From: an uncultured Collinsella sp.
Lineage (GTDB): Bacteria > Actinomycetota > Coriobacteriia > Coriobacteriales > Coriobacteriaceae
Reading direction: 5' to 3'
Length of the DNA: 21,406 nt
NCBI GenBank assembly: GCA_902492855.1
Contig: CABUMU010000021.1
Span: forward strand, 1-21,406
Part shown: piece by piece, positions 7,817 through 13,715 of the stretch
How the letters are laid out: each line of letters opens with the position of its first letter
Numbering within the stretch: the stretch's first letter is position 1
The notes under the pieces: model-generated
What the model was told of the DNA's origin: nothing
The model's input: the letters and a program-made list of their open reading frames with translations, nothing else
Databases searched by the model: none
Program-made: the position numbers and the translations under genes

Positions 7817-7862
7817 CAGAAGCTCCTTTCTGACAAAAATCAGTGTATCGAGAACTTTTGAC

Positions 7863-7894
7863 AAAAAAAGGGGACGTGGAAACCACGCCCCCTT
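7863..7894 (-). terminator. intrinsic terminator after jag (end of rpmH operon)
   Basis: On the minus strand AAGGGGGCGTGG / CCACGTCCCCTT forms a 12-bp stem with a 3-base loop, followed by a run of seven Ts. The single A·C mismatch seen on the + strand becomes a G·U wobble in minus-strand RNA, which fixes the direction. rsmG therefore probably has its own promoter or depends on read-through. Confidence 0.9.
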
Positions 7895-7912
7895 AGCATA
7901 AGCTCGAGTAGA

Positions 7913-8482
7913 TTATCGAGCAACAATCACCACATGGCGATCAGGGTCAGAACCCTCAGAATGGGTATCGACAGCATCATTGCCACGAAGTGCAATATGA
8001 ACCAGTCGGCGCTCATAGGCATTCATGGGCGGAAGCGAAACACTCTTATGGGCACGGATGGCACGCTCGGCGGCCGACTGAGCCATTGAGGCAACCTTGT
8101 CCTGACGACGACTCTTGTAGCCCTCAACGTCAACCACAACCGGATACCTAAAGCCGAGCTTGCGGCTCACCAGCAAAGAGAACATGACCTGAAGAGCATC
8201 AAGGGTACGACCATGACGGCCAATGAGAACAGCAAGATCAGGAGCCGTAACATCCAAAATCAGCTCGCCCTCGTCGCCCTCGTACTCATCAATAGGAGAG
8301 TTGGCGGCATCGAAGTGCGAAAGGATGGAACGCAGAATGGAAATCGCAACATCGGCAATGGTGTCGAGCTCCTCATCGGTCAGCTCTTCACCGGCCTTGT
8401 AGCGCTGTGCAATCTCGGGATAATCGCCCGCAATCTGCGGGGCAACCTCCTCAAGCATATCCTCGATGATCTCTTCAGACAT
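7913..8482 (-). CDS. khpB: Jag/KhpB RNA-binding protein (KH + R3H)
   Basis: 189 residues. The KH domain (about 70-145) contains the GxxG loop IGRHGRTLDALQ (87-98). The C-terminal R3H domain (about 150-189) has PMNAYERRLVHIAL with Arg158 and His162, then THSEGSDPDRHVVI. The N-terminus is a short acidic helical stretch (MSEEIIEDMLEEV) and lacks the separate Jag_N domain of many Firmicutes. KhpB with partner KhpA affects cell elongation and division through RNA binding in streptococci. KhpA is not in the window. ATG 8482 is chosen because GGAG is 6 bases upstream; a TTG at 8494 in frame overlaps that site. Last gene of the rpmH operon, followed by a strong terminator. Confidence 0.93.
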   Translation of the reverse strand: MSEEIIEDMLEEVAPQIAGDYPEIAQRYKAGEELTDEELDTIADVAISILRSILSHFDAANSPIDEYEGDEGELILDVTAPDLAVLIGRHGRTLDALQVMFSLLVSRKLGFRYPVVVDVEGYKSRRQDKVASMAQSAAERAIRAHKSVSLPPMNAYERRLVHIALRGNDAVDTHSEGSDPDRHVVIVAR

Positions 8483-8497
8483 AACGTACTCCAAAAG

Positions 8498-8509
8498 TTA
8501 GGTACCTAA
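8498..8509. repeat. 12-bp palindrome TTAGGTACCTAA, copy 2
   Basis: An identical copy of 4994-5005, in the 45-base gap between yidC and jag and directly upstream of the jag ribosome binding site. Confidence 0.7.
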
Positions 8510-8527
8510 ATAAGATTGATATCCCGA

Positions 8528-9298
8528 CTACTTCTTCTTGTGCGGACGAGGCTTCTTCTCGCGACGGGTAACCTCGACCTGCAGCGGAGCGTTCTTGAGG
8601 CGCTCCTCCTCATCGGCCTTAGCCTTGTCGATAACCTTCTGCGTCACGAAGATCTGCTGGATAGCCTGCCAGGCAGAAGACACATCGTAGAACAGCAGAA
8701 CGCCGACGGGCAGGCTCCAGCCCATCCAAAGCATCATGACGGTCATGACGACAGCCATCATGCGCATGCTCTGGGCCTGCTGACCAGTCTGATTGCGGGA
8801 CATATAGAGCTGCGGAATCAGGGTCAGGACAGCAAACAGGATCAGGCAGATCAGCGCAGGCAGCGCAACCATAAAGCCATCGGCAAAAGAGGCGCTCGGC
8901 GTGGTGGTCAGATCGGGCAGGATGTTAAAGAACGAGAACGTGCCCTCGTTAAAGTACTGCGGCAGGTTGCGCAGAAGTGTGAACAGGGCGATAAGGATGG
9001 GCATCTGAATCAGAAGCGGCAGGCAGCCGGCCAGCGGATTGAACTTGTTCTCGCTGTAGAACTTCTGCATCTCCTCGGCCTGACGCTGGGGGTCGTCGGC
9101 GTAGCGCTCCTGGATCTCGAGCATCTTGGGCTGCAGCACCTGCATGCGAGCCGTCGACTTGGTCGACTTGAGCATGAGCGGCGTCAGCAGCAGACGGATG
9201 ATGACCACCAGGATGATGATGGACAGGCCCCAGTCGACCGCAAAGGTCTGGATGAGCTTGAGCAGCTCGAAAAGGATGTTAACGATCCAATCCCACAT
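8528..9298 (-). CDS. yidC: Membrane protein insertase YidC/Oxa1 family
   Basis: 256 residues; inserts proteins into the cytoplasmic membrane alone or with Sec. Hydrophobic segments lie near 25-44, 90-110, 143-163 and 181-204. The conserved positive residue of the substrate groove is Arg35 (VVIIRLLLTP). Family hallmarks are NKFNPLAGCLPLLIQMPI (84-101) and SSAWQAIQQIF (207-217). The loop between the first two segments (45-85) is charged and helical. The C-terminus is strongly basic (KKPRPHKKK), as expected for ribosome contact. There is no large periplasmic domain and no clear lipobox, unlike E. coli YidC or SpoIIIJ. The start has GGAGG about 9 bases upstream. Confidence 0.95.
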   Translation of the reverse strand: MWDWIVNILFELLKLIQTFAVDWGLSIIILVVIIRLLLTPLMLKSTKSTARMQVLQPKMLEIQERYADDPQRQAEEMQKFYSENKFNPLAGCLPLLIQMPILIALFTLLRNLPQYFNEGTFSFFNILPDLTTTPSASFADGFMVALPALICLILFAVLTLIPQLYMSRNQTGQQAQSMRMMAVVMTVMMLWMGWSLPVGVLLFYDVSSAWQAIQQIFVTQKVIDKAKADEEERLKNAPLQVEVTRREKKPRPHKKK

Positions 9299-9327
9299 GT
9301 AAGTTTTCCTCCGATAGCGAGTGCCCG

Positions 9328-9552
9328 CTAAGGCACAGGGTCATAACCGCCGACGTGCAGGGGATTGCAGCGAGCGATGCGCCTCACGGCAAGCCAGCAG
9401 CCTCTCAAAACACCGTACTTCTCAATCGCCTGAACGGCGTATTGCGAGCACGTTGGGTAATAAATGCAGGCGTCAGGTAATAAGGGCGAAACAACCTGTT
9501 GATATATGCGAATAGGAGCGATGGCAACACGTCGCAAAACGTGATTGCTCAT
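9328..9552 (-). CDS. yidD: Membrane protein insertion efficiency factor YidD
   Basis: 74 residues matching the compact YidD family: IYQQVVSPLLPDACIYYPTCSQYA, AIEKYGVLRG and RRIARCNPLHVGGYDPVP follow each other with three conserved Cys (29, 35, 62). It helps YidC-dependent insertion from the inner face of the membrane. The ATG overlaps the rnpA stop as ATGA, indicating coupled translation, and yidC follows after 29 bases. Confidence 0.95.
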   Translation of the reverse strand: MSNHVLRRVAIAPIRIYQQVVSPLLPDACIYYPTCSQYAVQAIEKYGVLRGCWLAVRRIARCNPLHVGGYDPVP

Positions 9553-9887
9553 CGCTCCTCCCCGGCAACGCCGGCGCGTTTCATAAGCGAACGCAACGCC
9601 TTGTCCATCTCCTGCGGCGAGGAAACCCTCGTCTTGGGAGTCGCGAACAAGATGATGTCATAACCCGCAACGGGAAATCCACAGCTGCGGGCGGCCTCGC
9701 GCATCACACGCTTAGATCGGTTGCGCACGACAGCACAACCGAGTCGTTTAGCACCAACGAAGGCGACCCTTCCGGAGTCGCCTTCGCCAACCGATTCACA
9801 TATGGTCATTCGAATCAGAGGGTGATTAAAACGACGCCCCTGACTGAACACATGCTCGAAATCTTGCCGAGACTTAATAGTCTTCAT
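9549..9887 (-). CDS. rnpA: Ribonuclease P protein component
   Basis: 112 residues, the basic protein subunit that joins the catalytic RNA to remove tRNA 5' leaders. The signature VRNRSKRVMREAAR lies at 54-67 and the N-terminal IKSRQDFEHVFSQGRRF at 4-20. It starts at ATG 9887, 20 bases after the rpmH stop, without a strong Shine-Dalgarno, so expression may depend on translation of rpmH. Overlaps yidD by 4 bases. The RNA subunit gene is not in this window. Confidence 0.95.
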   Translation of the reverse strand: MKTIKSRQDFEHVFSQGRRFNHPLIRMTICESVGEGDSGRVAFVGAKRLGCAVVRNRSKRVMREAARSCGFPVAGYDIILFATPKTRVSSPQEMDKALRSLMKRAGVAGEER

Positions 9888-9907
9888 GCGAGATGTGTGT
9901 ATCGCTG

Positions 9908-10042
9908 CTAGACAGTGAGACGCTTGCGGCCCTTGGCGCGACGACGGGCGAGCACGGCACGACCACCCTTAGTGGCCATACGGGCACGGAAGCCATGGGT
10001 CTTGGCACGCTTACGCTTATTAGGCTGATACGTACGCTTCAT
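9908..10042 (-). CDS. rpmH: 50S ribosomal protein L34
   Basis: 44 residues starting MKRTYQPNKRKRAKTHGFR and ending AKGRKRLTV, the full family length. AGGAGG sits about 8 bases upstream of ATG 10042. It is the first gene of the leftward rpmH-rnpA-yidD-yidC-jag operon and the classic left boundary of oriC. Confidence 0.97.
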   Translation of the reverse strand: MKRTYQPNKRKRAKTHGFRARMATKGGRAVLARRRAKGRKRLTV

Positions 10043-10070
10043 CTTAAGTTCCTCCTGCTGCATTTCGAGT

Positions 10071-10088
10071 GTCCGCGGGGGCGCGGAC
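10071..10088 (-). promoter_or_regulatory. GC hairpin in the rpmH mRNA leader
   Basis: GTCCGCG (10071-10077) and CGCGGAC (10082-10088) form a 7-bp all-paired stem with a 4-base loop in the 5' leader, about 15-20 bases before the Shine-Dalgarno. It has no U-run, so it is not a terminator. It might stabilise the mRNA or tune L34 translation. Confidence 0.5.
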
Positions 10089-10114
10089 GCAGATATAGAC
10101 ACGTGAGCTTGAAG

Positions 10115-10144
10115 ATTGTAGGGAAATCAATGTTCAAATGTCAA
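10115..10144 (-). promoter_or_regulatory. rpmH operon promoter
   Basis: On the minus strand a perfect TTGACA (10144-10139) is followed after 18 bases by TACAAT (10120-10115). The predicted transcript begins near 10108, giving a leader of roughly 65 bases. Confidence 0.85.
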
Positions 10145-10387
10145 GAAATCAAAGGTAAAAGGTTGCAAAGAGTACACGGTTCCCCCATAAGCAGAATCGG
10201 CACTTGATGCAGCAGGCAACTTTTCACGAAATTTCATCGAGTTTTCAACAGGTCGTGTTGGAAATGTTGAGAACTTTTCGCCCGTTTTCCAAAGTTTTCA
10301 ACAGGTTTTGAAAACTTGTCGAAAGATGAGAAACATTGCGCGGTGAGCTACTATTTGTTCAAAACCTTTTGAAAGATTGCGAGCGGC
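10145..10387. other. oriC, left half: cluster of non-canonical DnaA boxes
   Basis: Non-coding, between the rpmH promoter and the GHKL gene. Exact TTTTCAACA occurs at 10242-10250 and 10295-10303. Near matches on the opposite strand are TTTCCAACA (10264-10256), TTCTCAACA (10273-10265) and CTTTCGACA (10325-10317). On the + strand TTTTCACGA (10221-10229) and TTTTCCAAA (10285-10293) are further candidates. GTTTTCAA / TTGAAAAC (10294-10301, 10308-10315) form an inverted repeat. Box density, and position between rpmH and dnaA, support an origin element. The exact box consensus is inferred from repetition only. Confidence 0.8.
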
Positions 10388-11740
10388 ATGTCTGACGACT
10401 TCTACACCATGGTCGATTCCGGTGATCCGGCACCCGACAACGAGCACATCACCGGCGTGCGCGAAAAACGCAACGAGAGCGAGCAGGTCACCGCACAAGC
10501 ACCGAAGGCCATGTATGCAGCGCGCATCGCGGTCTACGACGACATGCTGTCGACACCGCGTGTCATCGTCATCGAACCGCAAGACGTCCGTACCTACCTG
10601 GAAGAGACAACCAACACCGTCTACCAGTGCATGAAGGAGCAGGGAGGACGCATCTCGTTGATGGTTATCCGCGAGATTGTCGAAAACTTTATCCACGCGC
10701 ATTTTGCAGAGCCCATCATCTCGATTCTCGACGGCGGCGACACCATCCGCTTTGCCGATCAGGGTCCGGGCATCGACGACAAAGAGCGTGCCTTCGACTT
10801 TGGCGTAACCAGCGCAAACAGCAAGATGAAACGGTATATCCGCGGCACCGGCGCCGGGTTTCCCATGGTACAGGAGTACTTGGAAAACGCCGGCGGCGCC
10901 GTCTCCATCGAGGACAACATGGGCAATGGCACCGTCGTGACGGTAAGTCTGAACCCCAAGCGCGTGCAGGAAATCGAGCGTGCCGGCGGGCGCGGGGCAG
11001 CCGTGCGGCCCGAAACGGAGCAGCAGGCATATCCCATGCCGGGCGCCTTCACGCAGCAACCCGCAGCGATGCAACAGGTGCAACAGCAAATAGCCCCCAT
11101 GCAGCAGCCTGGCATGCCCCCCGTGCAAGAGCCCCAGGCACCCTCGGGCGCGATTCCCCAGAACATACCCGATGCAATGCCAGCGATGGGCCAGGATGTG
11201 GGAACCTTGCAGCAGATGGCGGGTGCATCGGCTGCACAGCAGATGTCCTATCAACCGAACCTGCAAGGGTATCCGGCTCAATACGCGCCGCAAACGGGAT
11301 ATGCGCAGGCATACCCCCAGCAATACCCGCTGGGATACCAGCAGCCGTACCAACAGATGCCCCAGACGCAGTACAACCCATGGGCCCAGCAGATGCCCCC
11401 GCAGCCTTACCAACAGTGGCCGCAAAGTTTTCAACAGCAGCCGCTGCCCATGCAGAGTTCTCAACAACCAGCAGCTCAAATGATGTATCCTAATGCGGCG
11501 AATCAATATGCACAGCCGCAGCAAAACGTATTTGTGAGCGAGCGCGGCGAAGCGGCACTGGGCTATCTGGCTCAAAACCAGGAGTGTGGCGCAACCGACC
11601 TGGCACGAGCGTTTGGAAACTCAGCGCCCACGTGGTCGCGAACGCTCAACGACCTGGCACAGGCCGGCTTGGTAATCAAACATGGCCAGAAATATCATCT
11701 GACCGAAATAGGCAGCGCTCGCGTGCGAGCCCAAAGTTAA
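10388..11740 (+). CDS. GHKL ATPase with Gln/Pro-rich linker and C-terminal winged helix, adjacent to dnaA
   Basis: 450 residues; no named family recognised. Residues about 88-190 form a GHKL ATP-binding domain: N-box E96IVEN100, G1 DQGPG (124-128), G2 RGTGAGF (152-158), G3 NGT (180-182). The short lid and G2 helix resemble the anti-sigma kinases SpoIIAB/RsbW more than histidine kinases; no phospho-acceptor His box is visible. Residues about 205-380 are low complexity, rich in Gln, Pro, Met, Ala and Tyr. Residues 383-447 look like a MarR-type winged helix (GATDLARAFGNSAPTWSRTLNDLAQAGLV in pieces, then YHLTEIG). It ends 15 bases before dnaA and so is probably co-transcribed with it. Its 5' end lies in the origin box cluster. 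No good Shine-Dalgarno precedes ATG 10388; Met42 is an alternative. A DNA-binding, ATP-dependent regulator of initiation or of dnaA expression is possible (inference). Confidence 0.85.
   Translation: MSDDFYTMVDSGDPAPDNEHITGVREKRNESEQVTAQAPKAMYAARIAVYDDMLSTPRVIVIEPQDVRTYLEETTNTVYQCMKEQGGRISLMVIREIVENFIHAHFAEPIISILDGGDTIRFADQGPGIDDKERAFDFGVTSANSKMKRYIRGTGAGFPMVQEYLENAGGAVSIEDNMGNGTVVTVSLNPKRVQEIERAGGRGAAVRPETEQQAYPMPGAFTQQPAAMQQVQQQIAPMQQPGMPPVQEPQAPSGAIPQNIPDAMPAMGQDVGTLQQMAGASAAQQMSYQPNLQGYPAQYAPQTGYAQAYPQQYPLGYQQPYQQMPQTQYNPWAQQMPPQPYQQWPQSFQQQPLPMQSSQQPAAQMMYPNAANQYAQPQQNVFVSERGEAALGYLAQNQECGATDLARAFGNSAPTWSRTLNDLAQAGLVIKHGQKYHLTEIGSARVRAQS
11428..11436 (+). promoter_or_regulatory. intragenic DnaA-box-like TTTTCAACA
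   Basis: Exact copy of the origin box inside the Gln-rich linker of the GHKL gene. The surrounding 15 bases CAAAGTTTTCAACAG (11423-11437) are identical to 10290-10304 in oriC. A second near match, TTCTCAACA, is at 11458-11466. Because the codons also encode Phe-Gln-Gln in a Gln-rich tract, chance or coding constraint is possible. Confidence 0.4.
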
Positions 11741-11755
11741 GGAACGGGAGAAACA

Positions 11756-13477
11756 GTGGACGAGGAAGCAAGCATCATCCTGGGAGATGCCATCGCCTTT
11801 TGTCAGCGCGACGGCCAAGATGCACGCCTCATCAATATGCTGGGACAATCGCACGCCGTGAGCCTGACCGAGGACACCTTGACGATTGAGGCCCCCTCAC
11901 GCTTTGCCATCGCTCAGCTCAAAAAGCATCAGCCGACCATCGAGGCCTACCTGGAAGAGATCGCCTTTGCACCGATTGCGCTCAACATCGTGGCACCGCA
12001 AGGCGCCTCGGCAAATACGACTCCGGACACTCACCCGGTAGCGACCGCCACCGCAGCGGCAACGCCGGCGCCCGGACCTCGACGCGACGATGTTTCCCGT
12101 GAAACCATGGCACCGCAGCCGACCGCTTCGGTCGCGCCGGCGGTAGAGCCAGCCCCCTCGCCCATCCCGACCGCCATGCATATGCCCGTCGCACACGAGG
12201 CGACACCCGGCGAGGAATCGGGCATTGCAATCAAAAACACGCTGTCCGCCGACGATTTCCGCCGCATGATGACACAAATGAATGGCAGGCCACCGGCGAA
12301 AAGCGCGAGTTCGTCCGCAGCGCCGGCAGCACCTTCGGCGGCCCCGACGGCAGTCGAGAAAAACGCGGACGGGGCACCCCTCGCAGCGAATTCGAAATTC
12401 ACGTTTGAAAATTTCGTCTTCGGACCGGAGAACAGTCTTGCCTACCGATCGGCGCTCAAATTCGCCATGCTTGCAGACACGCCCGGCACCTGCACGTCGC
12501 TGTTCATCTACGGCAAATCGGGCCTGGGCAAGACGCACCTGCTGCTCGCCATCAAAAATGAGCTGGCAGAGAAATCGCCCGAGATCAAGGTGAAGTACGC
12601 CAACTCGCAGGCATATCTGGACGATTTGATGACGGAATTCGACCGCCAAAAGAAGAGCAACGCCCCCATCATGCAGGCGTACCACGGCGTCGACGTGCTT
12701 ATCATCGATGACATCCAGAACATCATAGGCAAGCGCGCGAGCGTGGATTACTTCTTCCAGTTGATGGACGAATTTATCCGCAACAACAAGAAGGTCGTGA
12801 TCGCCGCCGACCGGGCTCCCAAGGACCTTAATATGGACGAGCGCCTGACCAGTCGCTTTAATGCCGGTCTGCTGTGTCTGGTGGCGGAGCCCAGCTACGA
12901 GATGAAGTACAAGATTTTGCAGCGTTATTACGAAAACACGATCGCCGCCGCACCCGAGGCAGGCAACGACTCACTGCTGGCGGCCTACGGGGGCGACGGC
13001 GGACATCTGACCGACGCGCACTTTAAGCACATGGCCGAGGTCTCGGGCACCAACATTCGCGAACTCGAGAGCTTTTGCGAGCGTTGCGCCGGCGAAGCGG
13101 GCGATCGCGAGCGCGAAGGCAGGGAGCTCACCTTTGACGACATCGACGCCATCGCCAACCAGTACTTCGACACATCGGCCAAGAAGATCAATGTGCAGAC
13201 GGTCCAGTCCGTCATCGAGGAGCAATACGGTGTGACGCACGAGGAACTCATCGGGCCTCGCCGCAACGCCAATATCGCCAAGGCGCGCCATATCGCTATC
13301 TATCTGGCGATCGAGATGTGCGAGATGACGACGACGGCCGTGGGCGCCGAGTTTGGCAACCGCAACCACTCGACCGTCAGCACGAGCTATAAAAAGGTTC
13401 AGAAGATGATTCAGGAAGACCGGACCGTTACCGAAGACCTCAAGTCGCTGCGCGATAAAATTACACTGCGCTCGTAG
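11756..13477 (+). CDS. dnaA: Chromosomal replication initiator protein DnaA
   Basis: 573 residues from GTG 11756, with GGGAG 5 bases upstream. Domain I is about 1-80. A long Ala/Pro-rich domain II linker spans about 81-212. The AAA+ domain has Walker A GKSGLGKT (253-260), Walker B VLIIDDIQ (314-321), sensor I VVIAADRAP (347-355) and the arginine-finger region RLTSRFNAGL (363-372). Domain IV (about 480-573) binds DnaA boxes: PRRNANIAKARHIAIYLA (501-518) and the recognition motif GNRNHSTV (534-541), where most bacteria have GGRDHTTV. The changed residues fit the unusual box TTTTCAACA. It opens oriC and loads helicase, here probably with DciA. Flanked by the GHKL gene upstream and the DnaA-trio unwinding region downstream. 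A parS-like site lies in the linker coding sequence. Confidence 0.97.
   Translation: MDEEASIILGDAIAFCQRDGQDARLINMLGQSHAVSLTEDTLTIEAPSRFAIAQLKKHQPTIEAYLEEIAFAPIALNIVAPQGASANTTPDTHPVATATAAATPAPGPRRDDVSRETMAPQPTASVAPAVEPAPSPIPTAMHMPVAHEATPGEESGIAIKNTLSADDFRRMMTQMNGRPPAKSASSSAAPAAPSAAPTAVEKNADGAPLAANSKFTFENFVFGPENSLAYRSALKFAMLADTPGTCTSLFIYGKSGLGKTHLLLAIKNELAEKSPEIKVKYANSQAYLDDLMTEFDRQKKSNAPIMQAYHGVDVLIIDDIQNIIGKRASVDYFFQLMDEFIRNNKKVVIAADRAPKDLNMDERLTSRFNAGLLCLVAEPSYEMKYKILQRYYENTIAAAPEAGNDSLLAAYGGDGGHLTDAHFKHMAEVSGTNIRELESFCERCAGEAGDREREGRELTFDDIDAIANQYFDTSAKKINVQTVQSVIEEQYGVTHEELIGPRRNANIAKARHIAIYLAIEMCEMTTTAVGAEFGNRNHSTVSTSYKKVQKMIQEDRTVTEDLKSLRDKITLRS
12091..12106. promoter_or_regulatory. parS-like site inside dnaA
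   Basis: TGTTTCCCGTGAAACC matches parS at 14 of 16 positions, with intact GTTTC and GTGAAAC half-sites. It encodes V-S-R-E-T in the variable DnaA linker. Deviations are one central base and the last base. Confidence 0.5.
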
Positions 13478-13715
13478 GTAAATGGACACACCTGTTGAAA
13501 ACCTGTCGAAACGGCGGTTACAAGGTGTCAAAAACTCGAGCCGCGGTGATGAAAAGTTTTGCGCAGGTTTTGAACGTGGAAAACATGCCCGGTTGCACAC
13601 AGGTTCCTGTCGATTCTCTTTTTAGGGCTGACCTGCACTTTTAGGAGTAATCAACAGTTTCGTCAGTACTATTACTATTATTAAGATATTTATATCTATA
13701 GAAAGGTATTAAAAG
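13478..13715. other. oriC, right half: DnaA boxes and AT-rich unwinding region
   Basis: Non-coding, between dnaA and dnaN. The opposite strand has TTTTCAACA (13501-13493), GTTTCGACA (13512-13504), TTTTTGACA (13534-13526) and TTTTCCACG (13583-13575). The + strand has TAATCAACA (13648-13656). A strongly AT-rich stretch (13667-13715) follows, with the inverted repeat AGATAT-TT-ATATCT (13684-13697). The layout (boxes, short spacer, AT-rich DNA before dnaN) resembles the B. subtilis unwinding site. The dnaN Shine-Dalgarno (AAAGG) lies at its end. Confidence 0.85.
13669..13683. promoter_or_regulatory. DnaA-trio element
   Basis: Five consecutive triplets CTA-TTA-CTA-TTA-TTA on the + strand. On the other strand they read 3'-GAT-AAT-GAT-AAT-AAT-5', the pattern bound by DnaA filaments on single-stranded origin DNA in B. 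subtilis. They begin 12 bases after the box-like TAATCAACA and run into the AT-rich unwinding region. Confidence 0.75.

Noticed and set aside
7817..7864. Longer rsmG start at TTG 7864
   Set aside because: That codon sits inside the T-run of the jag terminator, so it would be at or before any new transcript start. TTG 7816 has AAAGGAG upstream and gives the usual family length.
10298..11575. 425-codon antisense frame covering the GHKL gene and part of oriC
   Set aside because: Arg/Leu/His-rich translation without motifs. It is the complement of a Gln/Pro-rich coding region and runs through the DnaA box cluster.
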